64,000 nt of DNA. It comes from Microbulbifer sp. YPW16 (lineage in GTDB: Bacteria > Pseudomonadota > Gammaproteobacteria > Pseudomonadales > Cellvibrionaceae). The stretch spans positions 3,552,001 through 3,616,000 of the forward strand of contig NZ_CP089928.1 of the NCBI RefSeq assembly GCF_021290385.1, given 5' to 3'. Under the pieces are notes generated by a model, which worked only from the letters and a program-made list of their open reading frames with translations, ran no database searches and was not told the origin of the DNA. Below are positions 18,450 through 28,949 of this stretch, in pieces; position 1 is the first letter of the stretch; each line of letters begins with the position of its first letter. Both the position numbers and the translations under genes were made by a program.

Positions 18450-18465
18450 CTGTTGATTTATACAG
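18450..18465 (-). promoter_or_regulatory. LexA (SOS) box 2 of imuA-imuB-dnaE2
   Basis: CTGTTGATTTATACAG is a second perfect CTGT-N8-ACAG box. Its centre is 22 bases from that of the first, about two helical turns, which would put two LexA dimers on one face of the DNA and allow cooperative repression. Confidence 0.92.
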
Positions 18466-18715
18466 TAGTCGGGCTGCCCCAACAAGGGTATGGGGCTTGA
18501 TCGGGCATGGATTTCCACCAGTTCCATCACCAGGTCCGGTGGTTACGGGGAAGGTGCGGTGTGGGCGGGACTTACCCCGGGACAGGCAAAGGCGGCATTC
18601 CGGTGCCAGCCAGTCGCGATTGACACTTTTTTGCACAGTTCAAACCGGCTATGATTCCGCCTCTTTACAGACCTGCACAACGACAAGCACAGCCGATTCA
18701 AATGAGGGGGGCGGA

Positions 18716-19285
18716 GTGAGTATCAAATCCGATAAGTGGATTCGCCGGATGGCCGAGCAGAATGGCATGATCGAGCCGTTCGAGGCGAGCCAGGTACGCC
18801 ACAATGGCAGCGGTGAACGCCTGATTTCCTACGGTACCTCCAGCTATGGCTACGACGTGCGCTGTGCCCCGGAATTCAAGATCTTTACCAATGTGCACTC
18901 CGCCACGGTGGATCCGAAGACCTTCGACGAGAACAGCTTTGTCGACGTGGTGGGCGATTCCTGCGTGATCCCGCCCAACTCCTTTGCCCTGGCGCGTACA
19001 GTCGAGTATTTCCGCATCCCGCGCTCGGTGCTGACCATCTGCCTGGGCAAGTCCACCTATGCGCGCTGCGGCATCATCGTCAATGTGACGCCGCTGGAGC
19101 CGGAGTGGGAAGGGCATGTGACCCTGGAGTTCTCCAACACCACCAACCTGCCGGCGAAGATCTACGCCCACGAGGGTGTGGCCCAGATGCTGTTCTTCGA
19201 GTCCGACGAGGTCTGCGATGTGTCCTACAAGGATCGCGGCGGCAAGTACCAGGGCCAGCGCGGCGTAACCCTGCCGCGGGCCTGA
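18716..19285 (+). CDS. dcd: dCTP deaminase
   Basis: Deaminates dCTP to dUTP for thymidylate synthesis; a cytosolic homotrimer. The start is GTG 18716 behind GAGGGGGGCG, giving 189 residues beginning [15 protein letters not shown], which matches the family N-terminus; the frame open further upstream runs through the imuA regulatory region. Signature segments are [51 protein letters not shown] with the catalytic Glu, and GVAQMLFFE. It diverges from imuA across about 330 bases. A dUTP-forming enzyme beside a mutagenesis operon is probably coincidental. Confidence 0.96.
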   Translation: MSIKSDKWIRRMAEQNGMIEPFEASQVRHNGSGERLISYGTSSYGYDVRCAPEFKIFTNVHSATVDPKTFDENSFVDVVGDSCVIPPNSFALARTVEYFRIPRSVLTICLGKSTYARCGIIVNVTPLEPEWEGHVTLEFSNTTNLPAKIYAHEGVAQMLFFESDEVCDVSYKDRGGKYQGQRGVTLPRA

Positions 19286-19343
19286 TGGCCTGCTCCTGCG
19301 CCGGGTGCCCGCCGTGCCCGGCCCCTTCTGCTTTCCCCGCCCC

Positions 19344-20552
19344 ATGAGTGAAGCCAGTCCCAACCCACTGCCCGAACAGGTCGATGTACTGGTGATTGGT
19401 GCCGGTGCAGCCGGTCTTATGTGTGCGGCAGTGGCTGGCCAGCGTGGCCGCAGCGTGCTGGTAGTCGATCACGCAAACAAGGTGGGCAAGAAGATCCTGA
19501 TGTCCGGTGGCGGACGCTGCAATTTCACCAACCTGTACACCGCGCCGGAAAACTTCTACAGCCGCAACCCGCATTTCTGCAAGTCGGCACTGGCCCGTTA
19601 TACCCAATGGGACTTTATCGCGCTGGTGGAGAAGCACGGGATCCCCTATCACGAGAAAACCCTGGGTCAGCTGTTCTGCGATAACAGGTCCCGGGATATC
19701 GTTGACTTGCTGCTGGCGGAGTGCCGTGAGGCCCAGGCGCAGATTCGCACCCGCTGTAGTATTGAAAGTATTGAGCCGGTGAATACTGGCTACCGGGTGA
19801 ATACCAGCCTTGGCACAGTGCAATGCGAATCCCTGGTGGTTGCCACCGGCGGCCTGTCGATTCCAACCATGGGGGCCACCGGGTTTGGCTACGACATCGC
19901 CCGGCAGTTCGGCCTCAGTATCGTGCCCACTCGCGCCGCCCTGGTGCCCTTTACCCAGCACAAGCGCCAGCTGCAGCGGCAGGAAGACCTGCCCGGCAGT
20001 GCCCTGGCGGTGACCGCAAGCTGCGGCAACGGCAATTTCCATGAGCAGATGCTGTTTACCCACCGCGGGCTGAGTGGCCCGGCCGTGCTGCAGATCTCCA
20101 GCCACTGGCGGGAGGGCGAGGCCGTCAGCTTTGACCTGGCCCCGGACCGGGAGCTGGCGCACTGGCTGAATGAGCAGCGGACCGAAAAGCCGGAGGCACA
20201 CCTGCACACGGTACTCGCGACACTGTGGAGCAGGAAACTGGTCCAGCATTTCCTCGCTGAGAAGGGTATCGAGAGTCGCCCGCTGAAGCAGTTCAGTGCG
20301 GCAGAGCTGGCTTCGATTGGCGAGAAACTGCAGACCTGGCAGCTGGTGCCTGCGGGTACCGAGGGTTATCGCACAGCCGAAGTGACCCTCGGTGGTGTTG
20401 ATACAAATGCGGTCTCCTCGCGTACCATGGAGTGCAAGTCGCAGCCTGGGCTTTACTTTATCGGCGAGGTGCTGGATGTGACCGGCTGGCTGGGCGGCTA
20501 TAACTTCCAGTGGGCCTGGGCTTCCGGGCACGCGGCCGGGGAGGTGGCATAA
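19344..20552 (+). CDS. BaiN/YhiN (HI0933) family flavoprotein
   Basis: A predicted FAD-dependent oxidoreductase of unknown physiological substrate. ATG 19344 (MSEASPNPLPEQVDVLVIG) is chosen, giving 402 residues; upstream GTG codons would add a Pro-rich leader. The FAD-binding DVLVIGAGAAGLMCA lies at about residue 13, followed by GKKILMSGGGRCNFTN, the family hallmark. VTLGGVDTNAVSSRTME and YFIGEVLDVTGWLGGYNFQWAWASGHAAG near the end complete the signature. It starts 58 bases after dcd on the same strand, so it may be co-transcribed. Reductive aromatisation activity is known for some relatives only. Confidence 0.88.
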   Translation: MSEASPNPLPEQVDVLVIGAGAAGLMCAAVAGQRGRSVLVVDHANKVGKKILMSGGGRCNFTNLYTAPENFYSRNPHFCKSALARYTQWDFIALVEKHGIPYHEKTLGQLFCDNRSRDIVDLLLAECREAQAQIRTRCSIESIEPVNTGYRVNTSLGTVQCESLVVATGGLSIPTMGATGFGYDIARQFGLSIVPTRAALVPFTQHKRQLQRQEDLPGSALAVTASCGNGNFHEQMLFTHRGLSGPAVLQISSHWREGEAVSFDLAPDRELAHWLNEQRTEKPEAHLHTVLATLWSRKLVQHFLAEKGIESRPLKQFSAAELASIGEKLQTWQLVPAGTEGYRTAEVTLGGVDTNAVSSRTMECKSQPGLYFIGEVLDVTGWLGGYNFQWAWASGHAAGEVA

Positions 20553-20592
20553 TCCCGTGGCCCACCAGCAGGCCATTTTCTCCATTGCCGTT

Positions 20593-20617
20593 GTAGGCGC
20601 GAACCTTCTGTTCGCCC
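20593..20617 (+). repeat. REP-like repeat, copy 1
   Basis: GTAGGCGCGAACCTTCTG followed by TTCGCCC. The unit is an imperfect inverted repeat (GCGAAC / GTTCGC) headed by GTAGG. It is the most diverged of three copies within 200 bases. Confidence 0.7.
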
Positions 20618-20695
20618 TCGGGGGGGCGCGGTGGTTTGTGGATTCCGGGATCGGATCAAGGCCGTCATGACGTCCATGTGCCGGAATACCGGGGG

Positions 20696-20721
20696 CGGGC
20701 GCACACAAGGTGCGCCCCTAC
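20696..20721 (-). repeat. REP-like repeat, copy 2 (inverted)
   Basis: Read on the minus strand: GTAGGGGCGCACCTTGTG followed by TGCGCCC. It matches copies 1 and 3 in opposite orientation, with the two arms of the hairpin changed in a compensatory way (GCGCAC / GTGCGC). Confidence 0.75.
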
Positions 20722-20767
20722 AGGTTATGCATTGCCCAATAGGTGTATGTCGGCTCCAGCGCGTTAC

Positions 20768-20792
20768 GTAGGGGCGAACCTTGTGTTCGCCC
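20768..20792 (+). repeat. REP-like repeat, copy 3
   Basis: GTAGGGGCGAACCTTGTG followed by TTCGCCC. It is in the same orientation as copy 1 and opposite to copy 2. The whole 20553-20894 gap between the flavoprotein and zinc-ribbon genes holds these repeats and no other recognisable element. Confidence 0.75.
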
Positions 20793-20894
20793 TTATGGGT
20801 GGGGAATGCTCTGTCCCGGTGGCGCCAGGGCTGTGCCTGGTGTGCCAGGGCAGGCTCCTGTAATGATTGTTCTCCTGTGGGGAGATTTACCTTT

Positions 20895-21080
20895 ATGGGC
20901 GATGTAATCCAGTTCAAGAAGAAGACCGCCTGGGAAAAGCACAAGGGCAAAAGCCTGTGCCGGGATGGTTTTCACAAGTGGCAGGTGGTCACCGAGCGGA
21001 AGTTCGATGTGAAACAGGGCAAGCTGGTAACCGAGTATCGTTGCCAGCGTTGTGGCAAGACCAAAACCAAACTGCTCTAG
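20895..21080 (+). CDS. Small zinc-ribbon-like protein, function unknown
   Basis: A basic protein of 61 residues starting at ATG 20895 (MGDVIQFKKKTAWEKHKGK), preceded by GGGGAGA. The longer open frame runs through the repeat cluster and is not credible. A C-terminal CQRCGK pair together with the earlier LCRDGFH could make a Cys3His-type metal site. About a quarter of its residues are Lys or Arg, which suggests nucleic-acid or ribosome contact; that is inference. I do not recognise a named family. Confidence 0.72.
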   Translation: MGDVIQFKKKTAWEKHKGKSLCRDGFHKWQVVTERKFDVKQGKLVTEYRCQRCGKTKTKLL

Positions 21081-21161
21081 GGCATAACCGGCCAGGTAAA
21101 CCGGCCGTTACTGTCGACCTCACCTACCAGACTCTCGAACTGCTTGACGACAATCAAAAAA

Positions 21162-21186
21162 AGCCGGCGCATGCGCCGGCTTTTTC
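21162..21186. terminator. Bidirectional terminator
   Basis: A perfect 20-base palindrome AGCCGGCGCATGCGCCGGCT is flanked by an A run on the left and TTTTT on the right, so it can stop transcription in both directions. It lies between the convergent zinc-ribbon gene and the S46 peptidase gene. Confidence 0.9.
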
Positions 21187-21206
21187 GTTCTTGCGGGGCA
21201 GGGTGA

Positions 21207-23495
21207 TCAGTCAGCGGCCTGTGCCGCAACCGATTCCTCCGCCACACCCATTTCCTCCAACAGGTTGTGGGCGCCGTCCACTTTTTCCATTACCCACAGC
21301 ATGTATTCCACATCCACGTGGATTGCCCGGGTGTTGTCATTGAAGTCCCAGTCAGCATTGATGCTGTCGTAGGTGCCGTCGAAGGCCAGGCCGATCAGTT
21401 CGCCCTTGCCGTTCATGGTAGCGGATCCGGAGTTGCCGCCGGTGATATCCACTGTGGTGAGGTAGTTTACCGGCACTGAGTCCAGCTTCTCATCGTAGAA
21501 ACGGCCATAGGCTTTTTCCTCGATGGCATCCAGCAGGGCCTGGGGTGCGTCGAACGGGTCCTCACCGGTGTACTTGGCCTGGATACCGCGCAGGGTGGTG
21601 AAGGGTACGAAGCTGTCCTTGCCATCGTTACCGTCTTCGGGTGCCTTAACAGTGCCCGCCGGCGGGGTGTAACCCTTTACCAGGCCATAGGTCACGCGCA
21701 GTGAACCATTGGCATCCGGGTAGACGGGCTTGCCCTGTTCCTTGTAGTAGGCAATCAGCAGGTCCATATAGCGTGGGCGCAGCTGGGCAAAGCGGCCGGT
21801 CATGGCCTTGTCCTTTTCTTCGATTGCATGCATGTCGTCATACATGGAAACAGCCAGCTGGATAAACGGATCCTCGCTGTTGCGGAAGTCTTCCGGCGAC
21901 TTTTCCATCCAGTCCAGGCGCGCCTGGGTTTCGGTCAGGCCAGTGTCTTCGTACATCGCGGACAGCTTTTCCTGCAGGGCATCGCCGCTGGCGTCGTCGC
22001 CCAGGAATTCATCGAAGCTGGCAATGCGCTGTTCTGCCGGCAAGGCGTTGTAGCGCTCGATAAAGTAGGTCCAGATGGCCTGATCCACTTCCGGGTGGAA
22101 ACGGCGCTCGATACGCTTCATGCCCTCGGTAAAGCGGGTCATGTCACGTTCCTGGTAACCCGGCTCGCGCTCCATATCCGGCTTCTGCTTTTCCAGGCTC
22201 AGCCGGTACAGCTTGCGCGCCGCACTCAGCATGGCCGAGCGGCCCATATAGCGCAGTACCAGGTCGCGCTCCTGGGTGGACTGCTTCTCATTGATCAGCG
22301 CCTGAAGGTCCGCCAGTAAGGAGGCGTACCTGTCGGCGGATTCCGGGTTGGCCTCGATCCAGGCCTGCAGGTCCTGTTCCAGCTGGCGCTTGCGCTGTAG
22401 CAGGTCGCTGCGGCCATAGCCTTCCATCATGCCGGTGAAGTTCTTGGAGTAGTTGTTGAGGCCGGCCACCAGGCTGGCGTACTTCAGCTCCGCATCCTTG
22501 TTGCCCGCGCTGGCCTCGCTGATGGTTTCAGACCACTCCGCCAGTACTTTCTGCATGGTGGGGTAGTACCAGTTGAAGTTGCTGTCCACCTCCGCCGCAG
22601 TGCGGTAGCGGTTGGTGCTGCCCGGGTAGCCGGCCACCATGACAAAGTCGCCCTTTTGTGGGCCCTCGGTGGATACTGTCAGGTGATGTTTGGGCTGGTA
22701 CGGAACATTGTCCTCGGCGTAATCCGCCGGCTTGCCGTTGGGGCCCACGTAGGCGCGCAGGAAAGAATAATCGCCGGTGTGGCGCGGCCACATCCAGTTG
22801 TCGATATCGCCACCGAACTTGCCGATGGAAGAGGCGGGCGCGTGTACCAGGCGCACATCGCGGATTTCCAGTTGCTTGATCAGGTAGTAGCTGGCGCCGC
22901 CATAGTAGCTATAGACCTCACAGCGGTGGCCGGGGTCGGATTCACAGGCGGATACCAGGCCTTTCTTGGCGTCCTCAATGGCGGCAAAGCGCGCGGCACC
23001 ATCCATATCCTCGCTGAGGGCTGCATCGATCTTGTCAGTCACCTCATTCATATCGACGGTGACGTACACCCGGGAACCCGGTGCCGCGGGCAGTTCCTCG
23101 TCCAGGGACTTGGCCAGGAAGCCGTTCTCCAGCAGGTCGTTGTCTTCGGTGGAGTTATAGGAAATGGAGCCATAGGCACAATGGTGGTTGGTGACCACCA
23201 GCCCCTCGGGGGAGACGAACGAGGCGGTACAACCACCCAGGCTGATCACCGCGTTCATGGGGAACTCGGTGAGGTCGGTCATGGTTTTCGGGTCCAGCTC
23301 CAGGCCCAGGTCTTTCAGTTTGCCGCTCAGCTGCGGCAGCTGGCTCGGCATCCACATGCCCTCGGTGGACACTACCGTGTCTGGCTTGCCGGTTTCCGCG
23401 GCGGCCTGCTTGTCGCCGGCGGGTTTGTCACAGGCTGCCAACAGCGCTGCGGCCAGTGGCAGGACCAGCATGGAAGATCGCTTTATTGTTCTCAC
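21207..23495 (-). CDS. S46 family dipeptidyl-peptidase lipoprotein (DPP7-like)
   Basis: Periplasmic or outer-membrane serine exopeptidase that removes N-terminal dipeptides. The 762 residues begin with a lipoprotein signal, MRTIKRSSMLVLPLAAALLAAC, lipidated at Cys22. The chymotrypsin-like His is in VVTNHHCAYG (104/105) and the nucleophile is Ser689 in GGNSGSATMNG. Eighteen residues later lies Gly707 (LAFDG). In P. gingivalis enzymes the equivalent position (673, with nucleophile 655) is Gly in DPP7 and Arg in the acidic-specific DPP11, so DPP7-like hydrophobic specificity is predicted. It is a single gene ending at a shared terminator. A bacterial cell using it would take up dipeptides from protein-rich particles. 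Confidence 0.92.
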   Translation of the reverse strand: MRTIKRSSMLVLPLAAALLAACDKPAGDKQAAAETGKPDTVVSTEGMWMPSQLPQLSGKLKDLGLELDPKTMTDLTEFPMNAVISLGGCTASFVSPEGLVVTNHHCAYGSISYNSTEDNDLLENGFLAKSLDEELPAAPGSRVYVTVDMNEVTDKIDAALSEDMDGAARFAAIEDAKKGLVSACESDPGHRCEVYSYYGGASYYLIKQLEIRDVRLVHAPASSIGKFGGDIDNWMWPRHTGDYSFLRAYVGPNGKPADYAEDNVPYQPKHHLTVSTEGPQKGDFVMVAGYPGSTNRYRTAAEVDSNFNWYYPTMQKVLAEWSETISEASAGNKDAELKYASLVAGLNNYSKNFTGMMEGYGRSDLLQRKRQLEQDLQAWIEANPESADRYASLLADLQALINEKQSTQERDLVLRYMGRSAMLSAARKLYRLSLEKQKPDMEREPGYQERDMTRFTEGMKRIERRFHPEVDQAIWTYFIERYNALPAEQRIASFDEFLGDDASGDALQEKLSAMYEDTGLTETQARLDWMEKSPEDFRNSEDPFIQLAVSMYDDMHAIEEKDKAMTGRFAQLRPRYMDLLIAYYKEQGKPVYPDANGSLRVTYGLVKGYTPPAGTVKAPEDGNDGKDSFVPFTTLRGIQAKYTGEDPFDAPQALLDAIEEKAYGRFYDEKLDSVPVNYLTTVDITGGNSGSATMNGKGELIGLAFDGTYDSINADWDFNDNTRAIHVDVEYMLWVMEKVDGAHNLLEEMGVAEESVAAQAAD

Positions 23496-23714
23496 GGCGT
23501 TTCCTCAGGAATCTTTATTAGTTGTCTAAAAAATGTGCGACGGTAAGCCCGTCCGCAAGACATTCATATTCCCACAGTTCCGTGATCGAGGAAAACCCGG
23601 CCCCGGCGAGAGCCGGCATGCCACTGGCACCTTGCATCGATTGTCATTGCAGGCTGAGCCAAACCCGACAGGGGATCGAGCGGGTAATGGTGGGTGGTGT
23701 CAGGTGATAACAGC

Positions 23715-23752
23715 AAGAGCCCGGGCATGGTCGCCCATGCCCGGATCTCTTA
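23715..23752 (-). terminator. Long hairpin after glycine-zipper lipoprotein gene
   Basis: CCGGGCATGG and CCATGCCCGG form a 10-bp stem with a four-base loop, extended by AAGAG / CTCTT. It begins 13 bases beyond the stop of the minus-strand lipoprotein gene. The U tract is poor, so termination is likely but not certain. Confidence 0.55.
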
Positions 23753-23765
23753 TTTACGGAGGGGA

Positions 23766-24035
23766 CTAGCGGTAGATGCGACGGCCGTGGCGGTCGTAGT
23801 AGTAATACCGTTTCTTGTTGCGGTCGTAGAGGTAGCCCGCCCCGGCGCCGAGAACGGCGCCCGCCGCTGTGCCGCCCGGACGACCGCCCGAGATCAGGGC
23901 GCCAGTGACAGCGCCGATGCCTGCGCCGGTACCGATACGGCGGTCGGTATCACTCATATTCGCACAGCCTGTGAAAACCAGGCCGGTGGCGAGCAGGGAT
24001 GCGAGTCCCGCACGCCTGAAAGATTGCATAGCCAT
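23766..24035 (-). CDS. Glycine-zipper lipoprotein
   Basis: A small envelope lipoprotein of 89 residues. ATG 24035 has AGGAG seven bases upstream. The signal peptide ends in LVFTGC, the lipidation Cys. The middle is a Gly-zipper repeat (GTGAGIGAVTGALISG, GGTAAGAVLGAGAGYL), as in the YMGG/OmpA-associated Gly-zipper families. The C-terminus is basic and Tyr-rich (YDRNKKRYYYYDRHGRR). It is probably anchored to a membrane and may insert or oligomerise there. No operon partner is evident. Confidence 0.82.
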   Translation of the reverse strand: MAMQSFRRAGLASLLATGLVFTGCANMSDTDRRIGTGAGIGAVTGALISGGRPGGTAAGAVLGAGAGYLYDRNKKRYYYYDRHGRRIYR

Positions 24036-24169
24036 AAAGTGACTCCTGATCCTGCTGGGATAGCAATTCACAGGCCCATGTTATGGTGGCGTCCCGGCCG
24101 CTCCCAATTTGGTATGCAGGTGTCGATGCCGGATAATGGTATTTCCACTGACACAAGCAAGGGCTCAGG

Positions 24170-24412
24170 ATGTTCGATAAGCAGGACCTGGTGGATATTG
24201 CCAGGACCCCCATGCCGTTTGGCAAGTACTCGGGCCGTGTGCTGATTGACCTGCCGGAGGAGTACCTGCTCTGGTTTGCCAAGAAAGAGTTTCCGGCGGG
24301 ACGCCTGGGACGGTTGATGGCCCTGGCGCTGGAGATCAAGATCGAGGGCCTGACCGGACTGATCGACCCGTTGCGCCACGGGAATGCCCGTGGCTATGAG
24401 AGCGCAGGCTGA
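24170..24412 (+). CDS. DUF3820 family protein
   Basis: A protein of 80 residues carrying MPFGKYSGRVLIDLPEEYLLWFAKKEFPAG, the conserved core of DUF3820. The family is described as a putative quorum-sensing-regulated factor in Pseudomonas and resembles the small exonuclease-associated FGKYKG motif. It starts at ATG 24170 after AAGGGCTCAGG. It stands alone, convergent with chaB. No enzymatic role can be inferred. Confidence 0.85.
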   Translation: MFDKQDLVDIARTPMPFGKYSGRVLIDLPEEYLLWFAKKEFPAGRLGRLMALALEIKIEGLTGLIDPLRHGNARGYESAG

Positions 24413-24440
24413 ATATCACCAGCGTTGGTTGGCAGGATAA

Positions 24441-24460
24441 GTGACCGGCAATCCGGTCAC
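24441..24460. terminator. Hairpin between convergent genes
   Basis: GTGACCGGCAATCCGGTCAC is a perfect 8-bp stem with a CAAT loop. It sits 28 bases after the DUF3820 stop, and its right arm contains the chaB stop codon. No long U tract follows on either strand, so its termination efficiency is uncertain. Confidence 0.5.
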
Positions 24461-24687
24461 GATTTCCGGTGCCAGTTGCCATCCCCCCCCTTCTCATACT
24501 TTTGCTTGACGGCAGACCAGGCCACCGCGTGGGCTGCCTCTTCCCGCGATTTGCCCTCCCTGCGATCCTCTGGCCGGGCGTATTCCTCCCAGGCGCTGTT
24601 GAAGGCTTCCTTGTAAATATCCTGGGCCTTTTCTGGCAGTACATTACGGACGCTTTCCGGTAATTCGTTGCGGTTCCGATAGGGCAT
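24457..24687 (-). CDS. chaB: ChaB family protein
   Basis: A protein of 76 residues matching the ChaB fold: MPYRNRNELPESVRNVLPEKAQDIYKEAFNSAW, then the helix pair SREEAAHAVAWSAVKQKY. ChaB was named from the E. coli cation-transport locus chaABC, but its role is still unclear; several relatives look like stress proteins. GGAG stands 11 bases before ATG 24687. No chaA antiporter is nearby. Confidence 0.9.
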   Translation of the reverse strand: MPYRNRNELPESVRNVLPEKAQDIYKEAFNSAWEEYARPEDRREGKSREEAAHAVAWSAVKQKYEKGGDGNWHRKS

Positions 24688-24724
24688 GGCGGCTTATCTC
24701 CGGGTGGGGAAAAGGGTGCTGTCA

Positions 24725-24945
24725 CACTAGTATATGTAGTGCCTAGGTAAGAAGCTTCGACCCTCCTTAAAGGGCGAAGCGGCAAGAAAAAGCGGTCCGT
24801 AACTGGAGGTTGGACTAACCCGTAAATAGACCCACAGCGGGTGACCACTGGTCTGAGACGACTTCAGCGAGGTGAACAGCGGGAGTAGAGCCAACCAGCT
24901 TAAAGAGAGGGAGCGGTCGAAATGAATTCGGCCGCTATTTCTTTG
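24725..24945 (+). ncRNA. Candidate structured RNA of unknown class
   Basis: A non-coding stretch with several closed hairpins. One pairs GCTTCG-A-CCCT with AGGGCGAAGC (24754-24780), another pairs GACC with GGTC (24843-24853), and a 10-bp stem at 24912-24936 pairs AGCGGTCGAA with TTCGGCCGCT around ATGAA, followed by ATTTCTTT like a weak terminator. The strand is inferred from that 3' hairpin. It does not match 6S, tmRNA, RNase P, SRP or tRNA sequences that I know. A competing reading is a minus-strand ORF of 78 residues (24727-24963), which has an odd Ser/Leu/Pro composition. A mobile palindromic element is also possible. Confidence 0.35.
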
Positions 24946-25283
24946 TGGGTTCCACTTTTTCACTTCCAGGCTGCCTTTGCTGTACTCCCTTTGTTCCCCC
25001 TGTATTTATCCCATCAGGATTTTCGTCGTATCACTTCAGGACCGCTGTTTCGCTGGCCCTCGAGTCCTGTGCGACCACATACAGGAATTGAAGCAAACAG
25101 CATGTGATTGAACCCCAATGGGAACATATGTCCCGGAAAGCTCGGTCAAAAAGAATTTTCATGCCCCTTGTTACATAACCGGACGCTGATTGGTCGCAAT
25201 TCACGACCAGACCGTGAAATTAATCCCAAGTATGGCTTTGCGGGCTGGCAAAGATACCGATGTGAAGATACGGTGAAACTTAA
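24946..25283. other. Non-coding region upstream of the chitinase gene
   Basis: No gene, repeat or RNA was recognised here. The region is AT-richer than its surroundings and leads into the two operator-like palindromes before the chitinase, so it probably holds that gene's distal regulatory sequence. Confidence 0.5.
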
Positions 25284-25299
25284 ATGACATCGCTGTCAT
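25284..25299 (+). promoter_or_regulatory. Palindromic operator 1 (NagR-like)
   Basis: ATGACATCGCTGTCAT, a dyad TGACA-N4-TGTCA with a central CG. It closely resembles the LacI-family NagR box (AATGACARCGYTGTCATT) known from Shewanella-type chitin/GlcNAc regulons. It stands about 100 bases before the chitinase start. Confidence 0.72.
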
Positions 25300-25313
25300 A
25301 TTTCCGGAATTTA

Positions 25314-25329
25314 ATGACAGCGGTGTCAT
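25314..25329 (+). promoter_or_regulatory. Palindromic operator 2 (NagR-like)
   Basis: ATGACAGCGGTGTCAT, a second TGACA-N4-TGTCA dyad in an AATGACA / TGTCATT context. Its centre is 30 bases from operator 1, about three helical turns, which suggests cooperative binding of one regulator. Confidence 0.74.
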
Positions 25330-25379
25330 TTTGTGAGGTTTGCTCTTGCGGGCTCGGAAGCCCGACCCGGAAACAATAA

Positions 25380-28289
<2,910 letters not shown>

Positions 28290-28319
28290 TCCCATTCTCA
28301 CAGGATGGAAAAAGAAGAA

Positions 28320-28342
28320 GGGCACCCCAGGGTGCCCTTTTT
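28320..28342 (+). terminator. Terminator after chitinase gene
   Basis: GGGCACCC and GGGTGCCC form an 8-bp stem followed by TTTTT, starting 30 bases beyond the chitinase stop. Confidence 0.88.
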
Positions 28343-28390
28343 CGTGTGGCTCGGGCTGTACCGGAGCCTCTCGGTGCGGTCAGGCTGTTT

Positions 28391-28939
28391 TCACAGCGGG
28401 ATTCGGATGACCACGCCGCCCATGGTTTCGCCGAGTTCAAAATCGGTGCGGGGACTGTCGATATGGTCGTTGTGGCAACTAACGCAGGCCGGTGAAACAG
28501 CGACGTCAGGATAGATCGCGGTGTAATACTCGGTGCCGCCCAGGTTTTCCGTGCCGTAGAAGTTCTGGCCGGGGTTATCCATCACGAATTCCAGGCCCTG
28601 TTTTTCCAGGTCGGTGCGCGGCGCGTTCTGCTTGTTGATGGCCCAGAGTGAGAGCAGTGCATAATTGAATCCGGCCTCCTGTTCTGCCACCCGTTCCGCG
28701 CCCATGCGGAGCATCTGGGCCGGAAGTGGCAGGGCCTGCTTGTCCTTCCAGTGCTCCTCGGCCTTGATGACCCCTTCCTCGTTTTGCAGGCGATTGACCA
28801 CATTGTTGGTATAGCTGGCCCGGTCTGCTTCAATGACCGCGAAAATGGCATCCGCCATTCTCTGGGGTGCAATCCCTGTTTTTTCGCCACAGGCGGTTAA
28901 CAGTGTGGCTAGAGCTAAGATGAAGGCAAAAATGCGCAT
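28391..28939 (-). CDS. DUF3365 (Tll0287-like) haem-binding lipoprotein
   Basis: A periplasmic lipoprotein of 182 residues. The signal MRIFAFILALATLLTAC places lipid on Cys17. The rest resembles the PAS-like DUF3365/Tll0287 fold, with the c-type haem site CVSCH (Cys152-His156) in the late segment SPACVSCHNDH and the closing GETMGGVVIRI. Proteins of this family bind one haem c and are thought to sense redox state or small ligands. It starts ten bases after the multihaem cytochrome gene and is the last gene of the three-gene redox operon. It could act as a redox sensor or a terminal electron donor. Confidence 0.85.
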   Translation of the reverse strand: MRIFAFILALATLLTACGEKTGIAPQRMADAIFAVIEADRASYTNNVVNRLQNEEGVIKAEEHWKDKQALPLPAQMLRMGAERVAEQEAGFNYALLSLWAINKQNAPRTDLEKQGLEFVMDNPGQNFYGTENLGGTEYYTAIYPDVAVSPACVSCHNDHIDSPRTDFELGETMGGVVIRIPL

Positions 28940-28949
28940 GGATTCCCTC

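Noticed and set aside
18388-18636. N-terminal extension of imuA to 18636
   Set aside because: It would translate through both LexA boxes and adds a Cys/Arg/Pro-rich segment unlike ImuA proteins; GTG 18387 with GAGGG is preferred.
18620-18655. TTGACA and TATGAT as a dcd promoter
   Set aside because: The spacing is 24 bases, too long for a sigma-70 promoter, and no better pair was found.
24336-24848. A 170-residue minus-strand frame across chaB and the structured element
   Set aside because: It overlaps the DUF3820 and chaB genes in the wrong frame and has low-complexity Arg/Ser/Pro composition.
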